The notes: a model not told the origin generated them from the sequence alone. Positions 1 through 8,586 are shown, counted from the stretch's first letter. The stretch: DNA of 18,375 nucleotides from Anaerosporobacter mobilis DSM 15930 (GCF_900142955.1 NZ_FRCP01000031.1:1-18375), one strand, 5' to 3'. Numbers and translations are program-made.

Positions 1-22
1 TAAATAGCTATTTATTAAACCA

Positions 23-940
23 TTATACTATTGTTCCGTCAACGCTAAACCATGCTCCTATCGAATATAACGATCCAGCAATATAGCTAGAGTGGGTTAC
101 TTCAAATATGACAGATCCAACTTCTGTTACAACAATTGTAACTGGTACATTACCATACGTTCTGTCATAAAAACCCAAGCTTCTAGTGACAGTAACAGTT
201 GGTTTTGTGCTATATGTTAATGGGAATGAAAATACACATTCACACTTTCCACTCGTTCTACATGCGCCAATCAAATACACATAAGAATAATTAGCAGAAT
301 TAAATTTACTTTTATTTAGTAAATTATTATTTAGTGCATTAATTAAATTGGTGTTAGAATCAATCTTTTCTTTAACTTTTGAAGCAAAACTATTAACTAC
401 ATTTTCATTTAATTGTCGCGCGTCGGCAGCAAAACCAACCGTTGTTTTATCATATCCATCATAGATATTTAACTCCGCTAATAAAGCATTTTCTACATCC
501 TCTATTGCTTTATTGGCTTGTGCTTGTATATTAGCAACTGCTTGATCGCACCTTTCTATTGCTCTACTTATACTATCACTATAATCTGCACTATCAAATA
601 TTTGACCTACTTTATCTCGCATTACATAGATGATAAAACTTGCTGTAGATTCTCTTGCGTTATTTTTGTAAAATTTAAGATCGACTATTACTTTTCCAAC
701 ACTACACAGTTCATCTGCTGATAGATTATACTTGTATGTACCGTCACCGGACTGCGTAATGTTATATTCTCTTATTGCCCCATCGTTTAGCCTAAATACT
801 ATCTTAGCAGTAGTCCCGCTTGTTTCGTAATCCTCTACGGTTATGCTAATAGGTATTCCATAGTCATTTTGTTTAAAATAAAATTGAGTATCTACAGTAT
901 TTTTTTGATAAGGAGATACAATTATATTATAGCTTCTCAC
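23..940 (-). CDS. BppU-like upper baseplate / receptor-binding protein
   Basis: This 305-aa protein looks like a Firmicutes phage upper baseplate protein. Residues 1-110 have the BppU N-terminal (DUF2479-like) pattern: a short beta-rich module with residues such as KIVFRLNDG, followed by GDGTYKYNL and a closing strand SFIIYVMRD. Residues about 118-215 are helical and alanine/asparagine-rich (AIERCDQAVANIQAQANKAI) and probably form a trimeric coiled-coil stalk. Residues 216-305 are beta-rich and could be the host-binding head. The start is GTG, preceded by AAAGGGGGGG at a spacing of about 6 nt. It is the last complete gene of the tail operon, 14 nt after the OB-fold gene. Role known for the family: it links the tail tip to receptor-binding proteins and contacts the host surface. 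That the C-terminus binds the receptor directly is inference. Confidence 0.75.
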   Translation of the reverse strand: MRSYNIIVSPYQKNTVDTQFYFKQNDYGIPISITVEDYETSGTTAKIVFRLNDGAIREYNITQSGDGTYKYNLSADELCSVGKVIVDLKFYKNNARESTASFIIYVMRDKVGQIFDSADYSDSISRAIERCDQAVANIQAQANKAIEDVENALLAELNIYDGYDKTTVGFAADARQLNENVVNSFASKVKEKIDSNTNLINALNNNLLNKSKFNSANYSYVYLIGACRTSGKCECVFSFPLTYSTKPTVTVTRSLGFYDRTYGNVPVTIVVTEVGSVIFEVTHSSYIAGSLYSIGAWFSVDGTIV

Positions 941-954
941 TACTATCCCCCCCT

Positions 955-1518
955 TTATGTTGTAAAAAAACCAAACGATCTGAGATTGCTTATTATTGTA
1001 TTAACTTTAGTTATTACTGCTCCCAAATCGGCACTCGTACTCAGACTAGGTACACTTCTTGTATTAATAGGTGTTTGATTATTCATTGCGAATCTGTTAG
1101 TCCTTAAAAGCTCAGAATCTAACAATCTAAAAAAATTATAGTAAACTGTTGTATCAACATTAATTACCTCATTACTATTAAACTTAACAACTTTATTTAA
1201 TAGTAATTGCGATGTTATAATACTTATAATATCATCTTCTGTAGTACCTGGGTCTGGGGCAACGTCATAGGCCACTTTGCCTAATATAATAAATGTACTA
1301 TCTGTTTTAGCTAACAAAACCATATCGTTTTTTGCAGGTTTATAACTGTACAGATAGCTAAACTTCTTATTGCTTTCTGTTTGCTCACCTACAAACGTTA
1401 ATTTTGGACTAAATCCATCTTCAAATATACTTGTAACTGTAGCTAGTCTGTAGCAACTATCGTTCTGTTCATACTTAAGTTCGTCCTTCTTTTCTTCTAC
1501 TGCACTTTCGTACATCAT
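955..1518 (-). CDS. OB-fold baseplate protein (gpV/gp5-like)
   Basis: This 187-aa protein has a central module of about residues 22-85 (YRLATVTSIFEDG, LTFVGEQT, SYKPAKNDMVLL, FIILGKV) with the spacing of the OB-fold found in baseplate spike/hub-associated proteins of Firmicutes phages (gpV, gp5 or XkdS-like). The C-terminal half has no recognisable motif. The start overlaps the upstream hub stop in a classic ATGA arrangement, so the two are probably translationally coupled. It sits between hub and BppU, as expected for a tail-tip component. It lacks the long beta-helix of a true membrane-piercing spike, so it may be an adaptor or plug rather than the needle. The assignment rests on pattern and position. 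Confidence 0.6.
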   Translation of the reverse strand: MMYESAVEEKKDELKYEQNDSCYRLATVTSIFEDGFSPKLTFVGEQTESNKKFSYLYSYKPAKNDMVLLAKTDSTFIILGKVAYDVAPDPGTTEDDIISIITSQLLLNKVVKFNSNEVINVDTTVYYNFFRLLDSELLRTNRFAMNNQTPINTRSVPSLSTSADLGAVITKVNTIISNLRSFGFFTT

Positions 1519-2606
1519 AAACTCACCAACTTTCTACACTTGTGATTCATTTTTCCACCTACTGTAAGCTCTAAATCCCACTCATATTCTATGTAGGTAT
1601 CATTTATACCTAGTTCCTTATTTTCTATCCTTAAGCAATTCATATATGTGTGGTGTGGCATTGTTGCAGTATCAAAACTGATTTGTTCATATAATGATTG
1701 TTCGTCTGCTAACCTTTTGACATATTGCTCTAACGTTGATTGATTTGCAATATCAGATACACTTGCGATATCTACTATATTTCTACCTCTTGATATTGTG
1801 CTTAGTTTGCTACTAGGATTATTATTTATCCATGATGCCAGCAAAAAGCCTGTTTCTGGATTTTCCGTATACCTAACAATCGAATTTGGGAGATTAAAAG
1901 TATCAATATTTTGACTAGCTCCGCTAAAAATAATACTTTCTTTATCTGTTATATAGCTGTATTCCTCAATTCGGTTTATTGGTGATATATAAACGCTTGA
2001 TTTAGCTGTTCCATTTTCATCAAACCATAATGGAGTATAATTGATAGCTTTTAACAACGTGTTAATCGCTTCTAGTTTAGATGTTCCTATCTCGAATTCT
2101 ATATCTACGTTAGTAGTTAATTGTGATACTGTGATATCATGGCTAAATAACTTAGCAGATTCTAGTATACTTATTACCGCTTGCACATAATTAAGGCCCT
2201 TAGCTATATAATATCTACTTATGAACTTATCCTCTTTAAGTATCTGTGCAAAGTCATAGCATTCAAGTGTTCGTGTTATACTCGTGCCAGTAGATTGTCT
2301 AATAGGAGATGCAATTAAAAAGACCCCTAGAGAGTACTCTACATACCCTGATGGTGTCCTAACTTGCATATAAATCTTTATTCTGGAATTAACGTAATCA
2401 ATATCTTTAATTTCTTTTATGCTAAGAGTTGAGCAACGCATAATCTCACACTCTGCGTTAAAATTTATGTTCCCAGTTGCACTAATCTCCCCTAGTGCTA
2501 TATTATTTTTGTCTAGTAGTTCGAAACGATACTTGATAGCTCGATTGGATTTCAGAATTTTATCAATTTGATTATGCGTGTATATACTTTTATCTAATCT
2601 ATTCAT
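1515..2606 (-). CDS. Baseplate hub / tail-associated protein (gp27/Tal N-terminal-like)
   Basis: This 363-aa protein has the layout of the siphovirus tail hub (Tal, gp27/gpD-like): an early strand-rich domain (YRFELLDKNNIALGEI, SRIKIYMQVRTPSGYVEYSLGVFLIASP), then RTLECYDFAQILKED, a middle helical domain (GLNYVQAVISILESA; SKLEAINTLLKAINYTPLWFDENG) and a C-terminal closing beta domain. In the family it forms the trimeric plug that closes the tail tube at the tip. Many Tal proteins carry a long C-terminal endopeptidase or muramidase; none is visible here, because the protein stops after the hub part. It overlaps the upstream Dit-like gene by 8 nt and the downstream OB-fold gene by 4 nt. Confidence 0.7.
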   Translation of the reverse strand: MNRLDKSIYTHNQIDKILKSNRAIKYRFELLDKNNIALGEISATGNINFNAECEIMRCSTLSIKEIKDIDYVNSRIKIYMQVRTPSGYVEYSLGVFLIASPIRQSTGTSITRTLECYDFAQILKEDKFISRYYIAKGLNYVQAVISILESAKLFSHDITVSQLTTNVDIEFEIGTSKLEAINTLLKAINYTPLWFDENGTAKSSVYISPINRIEEYSYITDKESIIFSGASQNIDTFNLPNSIVRYTENPETGFLLASWINNNPSSKLSTISRGRNIVDIASVSDIANQSTLEQYVKRLADEQSLYEQISFDTATMPHHTYMNCLRIENKELGINDTYIEYEWDLELTVGGKMNHKCRKLVSL

Positions 2607-4329
2607 ATACGCTTATTTCCTCCTGTTCATCTATTTGAGTTAAAGTAACTGATACGCTATACATTGTATCCATAATAGCGTTTTCACCTGGAACAACATC
2701 TATAGAACAAGGGAACATGTTCCCGAAATCGTCCCGGTACATTAATATTGTAAATGAAGAATGGATACTTTGTAATGTATCATAATTATTCTTATCTAGC
2801 AAAAAATTTCTAGTTAGCGTTCTCTCAATATGCTCTCCAAATTCACACACTGGATATACCCTGCCTACGTAATTATTTAAAGCTTTCTCAGTGTAAAGTG
2901 ATTCAGAATAAGGCATATATGTATCGCTACTTAATTCTGCTTTCACTACTTCTATATCATTCTGCAGTATAATTCCTTTTATGCTAACCTGTGCTATCTG
3001 TATCTTACTATCTGCATATCCATCTTCATACTTTCTAACAAAATACTTATAAATTTTATTATTTGCAACTTTATAATCTATGAATTCTTTGCTATCATCA
3101 AACTTGTATATGGGAATATAATTAACTCCATTATCTTTAGATTTATATAGCATTGACCCTACAGTATCAGTTTTTATGGTAATTGCATTATTACCTTGTG
3201 TAACTAACATAATAGGTTGACTAGGATTAGAAAATGTAAATGTGTATATCTTGCTGCCCCATTCACTCCAAAGGCCATACATGTTACATACTCGCAATTT
3301 GATCGTATATGTTGTATTTGCAAAGAACATATTAGGCTTATATGTATTGCTACTAGATGCTGATATATTACTGTAAACTAAATTGTTACCTTTATATATT
3401 TCTATTTCAAAAGCCACTTGATCCGCACTACTCCATGAAATATTGCTAATGCATTTATTTTCTATAGTAGTTACTATTGGCACTGCAGGAGAATCAATTA
3501 CAGTAAAACTACCATACGCATAATCAGAAATTTTACCGTCACTATCTGTAGTTCTTACTCTCCACTCTATTACTCCACTATTTAGCGCGTTTGCAGGTAA
3601 GCTGTAAAAGTTATCACTGGAATATACGTTTACAGTAGTATATAAACTAATCGAACTAGCTTTATAGCCTATTTCTGCACTTGCCTGTGTTGCTTCTGTC
3701 TGACTTTTATAAATCCATTCAAACATAATATTCTTTTTACGATTTTCATATGTTCCGTTTGGACCGACGACTAAAGGTGTCACAGGTTCTACCGCTTCAT
3801 AAGAAATTGCCAAACTTATACTACTAGCGTTAATTTGTTGTGATTGATAACTTTGGTATCCTTCTAAGATAATAGTCAATATTCCATTGTTGATATTGTT
3901 TGCTACAACGCTAGTAATATCGATTTGATTACTATTGTAGTGTTGTTCACCAGAAAAAGATTTAAACTGTGTTTTTGTACCCTGTGAGATCAATGTCGTA
4001 AAGTTATTGTGTGTTATAGAATTATATACGTAACCATTTGTTATTGCTGAAGAATAGTACATAGGATAAACTAGTGTTAAATCCGACACTGGAGTTTGTG
4101 AACTATCCCATAATGCTTGTATGCTAAAGTTTAATGTAGCACTGTTAACCTTTGAGCCAATTACTATAGAAGGCACATTAAATTGAAGAATTATCTTAGA
4201 TTCTCCATGTAAACTGAAGCTGCTTCCACAAATTTCAATAGGAGATATATTAGCATAATTCGTAGTTGGTTTCCATGAATTAGTATACGTATATCCTGAT
4301 GGTAGAAGTGAAGTATTATTACTAGCCAT
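2599..4329 (-). CDS. Large Dit-like tail tip protein with DNRLRE-type and Ig/FN3-like domains
   Basis: I place the start at ATG 4329 (576 aa), just after a purine-rich AGGAGAGGGG stretch inside the end of the tape measure gene. An in-frame start at 4371 is possible but would overlap further. Residues about 25-178 resemble a DNRLRE-type jelly-roll (SKIILQFNVPSI, VNSATLNFSI, ITSVVANNINNGILTIIL), a fold seen in surface and carbohydrate-binding proteins. Residues about 185-455 hold two or three Ig/FN3-like units (FEWIYKSQTEATQASAEI, GVIEWRVRTTDSDG, TTYTIKLRVCNMYGLWSEW). Residues 455-576 (FTILMYRDDFGNMFPCSID, YSVSVTLTQIDEQEE) match the tail-tip domain common to Dit-like proteins. Position between tape measure and hub is the Dit position. 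A role in tail-tip architecture is well supported; sugar binding is inference. Confidence 0.65.
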   Translation of the reverse strand: MASNNTSLLPSGYTYTNSWKPTTNYANISPIEICGSSFSLHGESKIILQFNVPSIVIGSKVNSATLNFSIQALWDSSQTPVSDLTLVYPMYYSSAITNGYVYNSITHNNFTTLISQGTKTQFKSFSGEQHYNSNQIDITSVVANNINNGILTIILEGYQSYQSQQINASSISLAISYEAVEPVTPLVVGPNGTYENRKKNIMFEWIYKSQTEATQASAEIGYKASSISLYTTVNVYSSDNFYSLPANALNSGVIEWRVRTTDSDGKISDYAYGSFTVIDSPAVPIVTTIENKCISNISWSSADQVAFEIEIYKGNNLVYSNISASSSNTYKPNMFFANTTYTIKLRVCNMYGLWSEWGSKIYTFTFSNPSQPIMLVTQGNNAITIKTDTVGSMLYKSKDNGVNYIPIYKFDDSKEFIDYKVANNKIYKYFVRKYEDGYADSKIQIAQVSIKGIILQNDIEVVKAELSSDTYMPYSESLYTEKALNNYVGRVYPVCEFGEHIERTLTRNFLLDKNNYDTLQSIHSSFTILMYRDDFGNMFPCSIDVVPGENAIMDTMYSVSVTLTQIDEQEEISVYE

Positions 4330-6319
4330 TCGCTTGCACCCCTCTCCTGTTGGTTTGTTTCTTCTGTTCACAAAGCCTTTTTATATCTTCAAGATCCTTT
4401 ATTGTACTAGCATTTAATGTGACATTATAAATATTAGTCTGACCATTACTTACTTTATCATGAGGTATAATTTTACTACCACTTGGTAATATAACTTCCT
4501 CTGGTCCTCCCTCATTAATCCACGTTCTTCCTCCTGGGAAATTATCCGTACCACTTGCATTGTATTGACTAGCTGTGTAGTTAGTTTTTACATTAGCTTC
4601 AACATTTTTAACATTGCTCATTTCATTAGCTAGATTTTTTGTTGAATTAGCAGCGTTATCTAACGCTTTTCCAATTGATATTGCGCCACCTATAACAAGT
4701 CCTATTACCGCAACTATCGCTGTTATTACTAATAATAAAGGTATCATACTACCTGCTGTTTTTAAAGATGCTCCTCCCAAAATTGCTTCGCTAATACCAA
4801 GTGCTATATTGGCTTTTGTCATAGCTGCCTTAATTGCTGTTACTGCTTTAATTGCACCTACTAATAATAATCCTACTGTTATTAATTTTAATATTGGTCC
4901 TGGTATATTACTAATTACATTAAATACACCACTTAGAAGATCGATTACAGGGCTCAATGCATCGCCAATCTGTAATAATGTCGTTTGTAAATTAACTAAT
5001 GAATCCTTAAAATTATTACCTGTCCCTTTAAGGTCATTGAGTGATTCTTCTGTTTTACCACTTGCGTTCTGTATATCACTAAGATCACCTGAAAAACTGT
5101 CAGCGCCACTACCAGTCAGTACTAGTACTGTATTAAGAGCTTCTACAGATCCAAATAATTTAGCCATGGTTTCAATGTTTCCATGTGACTTTTTCTGTAC
5201 ATCTTGCAAAAATGCAGCAAATCCTTCGCTTTGTAATGCCGATGCATTGAAATTAATTCCTAGTTTTTTCGCTAGCTCACTGGCTTCTGCAGAAGGTTTA
5301 ATAATATTACTAATGGCCGCTTTTAAACCCGTTATTGATTCACTCGCACTACCATTTACTTTGGTAAGTGTAGATACAGATGCTAAAACCTCATCTAGTT
5401 GCACACCTGCTTCTTTAGCTAAACCTGCTACTTTACCAAATGAATCCCCAAACTCACCTACTGTTGTTTTACCTAAATCTTGTACTTTAAGTAGCTTATC
5501 TGATATTGTAACAACTTCGTCCGCACTCATTTGGTAAGAATTCATTATTGTTGTAAGTACATTAACTGCTGTCGCTGTGTCTGTAAAACCAGTTTTAGCA
5601 AGATTAGCAGCTGCTAATGTTACTTTTAACGAATCCTCTGTTTTAACGTTTGCAGATATGGCTTCATACAATGCGTCAGAAATATCAGTTGCACTTTTAC
5701 CTGTCTGTTTCGCAATATCGTATATACCCGCTTTTAGTTTACTCATACTTGTGACTGATTTATCCGCTAATGTATTTACCTTGCTTAACGAGGTATCAAA
5801 ATCAACATAGGCTTCTGTTGCTTGTTTTATAACATCTAAAGCTTGTTGCACTATGTATAATTGTCCTGCATAGTCAGCAGCACTCGTACTTCCTTTTTGC
5901 AAGCTATCGTCAAGTTTATTGTTTGATTCTGTAGCTTCATCTGCACTTGATGTATTACTGTCTAGTTTATCTTTGCAATTTTTTAATTCATTGTTCATCT
6001 TTGCAAGCGATACTTGATTATCTAAATATGATTGTTTCAATTTATCTAGCTGTTTGTCTGTCGCTTTTCCACCTGTTGTTGCATTTTCGTATGCTTCTTT
6101 AGATGCATTAACTTTCTTGGTCTGCAGTTCTATCTTTTCTGCAAGATGTTGCATATCTAGTTCCAATTGTGTTTGTTCATCGCCGTATGCTTTTGCGTTC
6201 TCTTTAGCAAGTTTGAATTCGCTATCTAACTGTTTCATCTTACGATTAATATCTGTTATACTACCATCAAATTGAGCGTAATCCATGCTTAATTTGATGG
6301 TCTTATTAAATATCCCCAT
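4322..6319 (-). CDS. Tail tape measure protein
   Basis: This 665-aa protein sets tail length. It has an N-terminal coiled-coil region (about 20-125, KMKQLDSEFKLAKENAKAY onward), a conserved core typical of TP901-type tape measures (about 160-420; VDFDTSLSKVNTLADKS, DISDALYEAISANV, QLDEVLASVSTLTKVNG), a long hydrophobic stretch (about 455-560, with PILKLITVGLLLVGAIKAV and MIPLLLVITAIVAVIGLVIG) that fits membrane insertion during DNA entry, and the common C-terminal tail GTDNFPGGRTWINEGGPEEV followed by ILPSGSKIIPHDK. By the rule of thumb of about 0.15 nm per residue the tail would be near 100 nm. It starts 3 nt after the stop of the frameshifted chaperone and ends overlapping the Dit-like gene by 8 nt. 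Confidence 0.92.
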   Translation of the reverse strand: MGIFNKTIKLSMDYAQFDGSITDINRKMKQLDSEFKLAKENAKAYGDEQTQLELDMQHLAEKIELQTKKVNASKEAYENATTGGKATDKQLDKLKQSYLDNQVSLAKMNNELKNCKDKLDSNTSSADEATESNNKLDDSLQKGSTSAADYAGQLYIVQQALDVIKQATEAYVDFDTSLSKVNTLADKSVTSMSKLKAGIYDIAKQTGKSATDISDALYEAISANVKTEDSLKVTLAAANLAKTGFTDTATAVNVLTTIMNSYQMSADEVVTISDKLLKVQDLGKTTVGEFGDSFGKVAGLAKEAGVQLDEVLASVSTLTKVNGSASESITGLKAAISNIIKPSAEASELAKKLGINFNASALQSEGFAAFLQDVQKKSHGNIETMAKLFGSVEALNTVLVLTGSGADSFSGDLSDIQNASGKTEESLNDLKGTGNNFKDSLVNLQTTLLQIGDALSPVIDLLSGVFNVISNIPGPILKLITVGLLLVGAIKAVTAIKAAMTKANIALGISEAILGGASLKTAGSMIPLLLVITAIVAVIGLVIGGAISIGKALDNAANSTKNLANEMSNVKNVEANVKTNYTASQYNASGTDNFPGGRTWINEGGPEEVILPSGSKIIPHDKVSNGQTNIYNVTLNASTIKDLEDIKRLCEQKKQTNRRGVQANG

Positions 6320-6322
6320 AAA

Positions 6323-6894
6323 TCACACTCCTATTTGGCTCATGCTTTTTATTTCTCGTACTTGTTGCACATTGTTATTTACATGCGCTGCATCAATCTC
6401 AGCTTTAAGCTCATCTGTATATTTTTTAATAACAGAAAATACTTTAGATGGTCTTGAATTGTAATACTCACTTTCTAATCTGTGTAATTTAATACAATAA
6501 ATATAAAAGAACCAATCCCAGTCTAATTCTTCATCTTCTTTGACTGAAATTGGTTCATTACGTTTTTTGAATTTATTTCCTTTAATTCATCTCCAATCAC
6601 TCCTACTGATTCAGAAAATTCTTGAATGATTGCAGTTATTGTGCCAATATCCATGTTGGAAACAATAAATCGCGCTCTATCTTGTGCCATATCATCTGCA
6701 TATTCGCAACTTGATGCATACACTATATTCGCACATATTTCTGGAATGTTTTCACTTGTTTTAATGTCATTAACATTCATTACTTCGCTTAAATGCATAA
6801 GAGCTTTAACATCAAATTTCATGTATAATTTATCTCCGCCACTAAATTCAAGTTCTAATTCAGTGGCGGGCTTACACATAATCTTCTTTTTCAT
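6323..6894 (-). CDS. Tail assembly chaperone, long form made by -1 frameshift
   Basis: This is the gpGT-type product. Translation begins at ATG 6894, reads 111 codons to AAC (6564-6562), slips back one base on A AAA AAC and continues with 79 codons to TGA 6325-6323, giving 190 aa. The second part begins RNEPISVKEDEELDWDWFFY and continues IYCIKLHRLESEYYNSRPSKVF. A DWDWFFYIYCIKL-like tryptophan/aromatic segment is typical of the T part in Firmicutes siphophages. The T reading frame is open across the whole gap between the short chaperone stop and the tape measure, with its stop 3 nt before the tape measure ATG. In known systems the long form recruits tail tube subunits onto the tape measure. 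The coordinates are the outer limits of a joined CDS (6894-6562 plus 6562-6323). Confidence 0.85.
6509..6568 (-). promoter_or_regulatory. Programmed -1 ribosomal frameshift signal
   Basis: On the minus strand the heptamer A AAA AAC occupies 6568-6562 in the correct phase (zero-frame codons TCA AAA AAC). After a 5-nt spacer a stem begins: the 5' arm 6556-6542 pairs with the 3' arm 6523-6509 over 15 base pairs, two of them G-U, with an 18-nt loop. The zero-frame stop TAG (6525-6523) sits at the loop/stem border. Slippery site, spacer length and stem together form a textbook -1 signal. The frameshift rate cannot be read from sequence. Confidence 0.88.
6523..6894 (-). CDS. Tail assembly chaperone, short form (gpG-like)
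   Basis: This 123-aa product is the unshifted chaperone. It starts at ATG 6894 after a strong AAGGAGGG site and opens MKKKIMCKPATELELEFSGG, with a beta-rich start and a helical remainder (FDVKALMHLSEVMNVNDIKT; IVSNMDIGTITAIIQEFSESV) like other small phage proteins between the major tail protein and tape measure. It is not a virion component in studied phages but coats the tape measure during assembly. The last 12 residues (VMNQFQSKKMKN) lie downstream of the slippery site and are replaced in the long form. The location and the frameshift signal are the main evidence, since this family varies greatly in sequence. Confidence 0.82.
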   Translation of the reverse strand: MKKKIMCKPATELELEFSGGDKLYMKFDVKALMHLSEVMNVNDIKTSENIPEICANIVYASSCEYADDMAQDRARFIVSNMDIGTITAIIQEFSESVGVIGDELKEINSKNVMNQFQSKKMKN

Positions 6895-6911
6895 ATATGA
6901 AACCCTCCTTT

Positions 6912-7514
6912 TTATTCTGTTGCTGCTGTTATTGTAGTTGGTACTGTTGACAAAAATGATTCTGCTAAAGCTTCAGTAAATGTGCTGTTGTTTGTATCAC
7001 CAATTAACTGAAAATTTTCATCTGATTCTCTCATTACAGCTGTTATCTTTATGCTGTCACTTGCGTATTTAATATCACCTTCTGTTTGTTGCACTGTGTA
7101 TGAATAAGGCTGCGCTGTGCATTTTAATAACCATACTAACTCACGATTACCTTCTGTCTGATCAATTTCATATCCAAATGCAAATTCAGCCTGTTTGTCA
7201 TTGTTACCTATTATTAATTCACCATTTGCAGTAAACTTATGTCCAAATAAATCAGCTCTTACGTCAACTTGCGCCTTGTTTACATCTGTTGTTATTTCAT
7301 AACCAGTGATTTTAGATTGTGATTTCTTTTTAGATCCATTACCATAACAGTCACCTGTTGCCACAGTAGGTGTAATTTGTATTTGTCTTGCATCTGCAAA
7401 TGGTTTAATATCTCCATATGTAGTTTCAGTTTTCGTATCAGTTAATAATTTAGCATATACAAGTCTTTTAACATTCATACGATATGAATTCTCTATTGTA
7501 CCTAAACCAGGCAT
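6912..7514 (-). CDS. Major tail tube protein (phi13 type)
   Basis: This 200-aa protein matches the phi13-type major tail protein pattern: N-terminal VKRLVYAKLLTDTKTETTYG, then a region with QIQITPTVATGDCYGNGSKK, the strand set SKITGYEITTDVNKAQVDVRADLFGH, and FGYEIDQTEGNRELVWLLKC. It polymerises into the inner tail tube. It follows the tail terminator gene by 1 nt and precedes the chaperone by 17 nt, the standard order. No extra C-terminal Ig domain is present, so the tube is probably undecorated by this protein. An AGAGAGGG ribosome site precedes the ATG. Confidence 0.88.
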   Translation of the reverse strand: MPGLGTIENSYRMNVKRLVYAKLLTDTKTETTYGDIKPFADARQIQITPTVATGDCYGNGSKKKSQSKITGYEITTDVNKAQVDVRADLFGHKFTANGELIIGNNDKQAEFAFGYEIDQTEGNRELVWLLKCTAQPYSYTVQQTEGDIKYASDSIKITAVMRESDENFQLIGDTNNSTFTEALAESFLSTVPTTITAATE

Positions 7515-7515
7515 A

Positions 7516-7848
7516 TTAACCCTCTCTTTCTTGTACTACAAATTGAAAAGTAGCACGATAAAATTTGTTAGTAGTGTCAAAATATGAATCAATAGTTGGA
7601 TAAACAAATTTATCCTTTAGAACATTTTTTAGTATATTTCTAGCATTTTTAAAGTCAGTTTCTTTAAGATAATACAAATCAATCTGTACTGAGTGATTTG
7701 AATATTCACACTTTCCATTTCCAAACACATTACCTGTCTCTAAATAGCTATAATCAAAAATAAAACACGGAATAGATAGCGTCTTTGATGGCTTACATTC
7801 CGTGACATTAAGGGTATTCAGTATTAAATTTCTTATTTCATTTTCCAT
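7516..7848 (-). CDS. Tail terminator / tail-completion protein
   Basis: This 110-aa protein lies where the tail terminator (SPP1 gp17 / lambda gpU-like) is expected, between the gp10-like neck protein and the major tail protein. It has the small alpha/beta pattern of that group: an initial helix (NEIRNLILNTL), strands (IPCFIFDYSYLE; HSVQIDLYYLKE), a second helix (FKNARNILKNVL) and closing strands (KFYRATFQFVVQE). In the family a hexameric ring caps the finished tail tube and joins it to the head. It overlaps the upstream gene by 11 nt. The assignment depends mainly on position and fold pattern. Confidence 0.65.
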   Translation of the reverse strand: MENEIRNLILNTLNVTECKPSKTLSIPCFIFDYSYLETGNVFGNGKCEYSNHSVQIDLYYLKETDFKNARNILKNVLKDKFVYPTIDSYFDTTNKFYRATFQFVVQEREG

Positions 7849-8266
7849 CTGTTTTCACTATCCTTTCAATTAATTTATCTGCTTCTGAATCTACTTCTGA
7901 TTGACTATCATTAATTGATTTTTCAACAAAATGTGTCGCTTGTACAAGCACTGTACCTTCTTTGTTAATTGCACCATCATTTAAAAATCTCCATTTGTGG
8001 CCTGTTTTCTTACCACCTTGTACACGAACATACAATCTTCCGTTTTTATCTTTCTTTACAACTGCTTGTATATCGTCTTGCATATGTGTATAGTCTGCTT
8101 TTTTAATACCAGATCGCCATGTCATGTTTTTTCTTACAGCTCTGCTTATTATTTCACCTACTGATTTTAAAAACGATCTTTCTTCTTTCTCACACATATT
8201 CTTCATAGCTTTTAACATATCATTTATATCTGCACTAAGGTTTGCATCATCAAGATTAATTTTCAT
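7838..8266 (-). CDS. HK97 gp10-like neck / tail-completion protein
   Basis: This 142-aa protein fits the HK97 gp10-like family: an N-terminal helix (INDMLKAMKNMCEKEERSFL), EIISRAVRKNMTWRSG, a basic middle strand region (GRLYVRVQGGKKTGHKWRFLNDG) and the C-terminal ATHFVEKSINDSQSEVDSEA helix. The WRFLNDGAI segment is the family hallmark (often W.fle.Gt). Members join the head connector and tail. The gene overlaps both neighbours by 11 nt, so the neck genes are probably translationally coupled. Confidence 0.78.
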   Translation of the reverse strand: MKINLDDANLSADINDMLKAMKNMCEKEERSFLKSVGEIISRAVRKNMTWRSGIKKADYTHMQDDIQAVVKKDKNGRLYVRVQGGKKTGHKWRFLNDGAINKEGTVLVQATHFVEKSINDSQSEVDSEADKLIERIVKTDGK

Positions 8267-8570
8267 TATTACTCACCATGTATGAACGCTTAATTGCCAT
8301 GATTTCAATATATTCATGAGAAAAATTATAGTCATTTGAGTATTGTATATCGTAAATAAAACCATTAAATTTAATAGTCATATCATTGTAAAACTGCTTT
8401 TTTGTATATCTAATTAAAAACCGTGTAGTTGTTTGCTGGAACTGTATATTGTTTTTTGCAATCTCGGTTCCTGATAATTGATTAACCGCTGCCCAACATC
8501 TATGATAGATTTCTTTATCATTTGTAAGTATTTCTATGCGCTTATTTAAAGTACCGATATCTACTTTCAC
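8256..8570 (-). CDS. Head closure / head-tail adaptor protein
   Basis: This 104-aa protein resembles the phage head-tail joining family (SPP1 gp16-like): an initial IGTLNKRIEILTN strand, HRCWAAVNQLSGTEI, and the closing RFLIRYTKKQFYNDMTIKFN and FIYDIQYSNDY strands before EYIEIMAIKR. In the family a dodecameric ring under the portal/connector closes the channel after packaging. The start is GTG 8570, preceded by AAAGGAAAGGTGA; nearby ATG triplets are out of frame. It is the first gene after the capsid-gene terminator. Confidence 0.8.
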   Translation of the reverse strand: MKVDIGTLNKRIEILTNDKEIYHRCWAAVNQLSGTEIAKNNIQFQQTTTRFLIRYTKKQFYNDMTIKFNGFIYDIQYSNDYNFSHEYIEIMAIKRSYMVSNNEN

Positions 8571-8586
8571 ATCATCACCTTTCCTT

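Noticed and set aside
1..14. Perfect palindrome TAAATAGCTATTTA at the window edge
   Set aside because: Very AT-rich and short, with no U run or stem strength; such palindromes occur often in this base composition, and the flanking sequence is cut off.
2711..2724. Perfect 14-bp palindrome GGGAACATGTTCCC
   Set aside because: It looks LexA-like at first sight, but the GAAC/GTTC spacing is 2 rather than 4, and it lies inside the coding part of the Dit-like protein without promoter context.
4614..5537. 307-aa plus-strand open frame
   Set aside because: It is the mirror of the tape measure gene; its composition (Leu/Ser/Ala-rich, no domain) and lack of a ribosome site mark it as a shadow frame.
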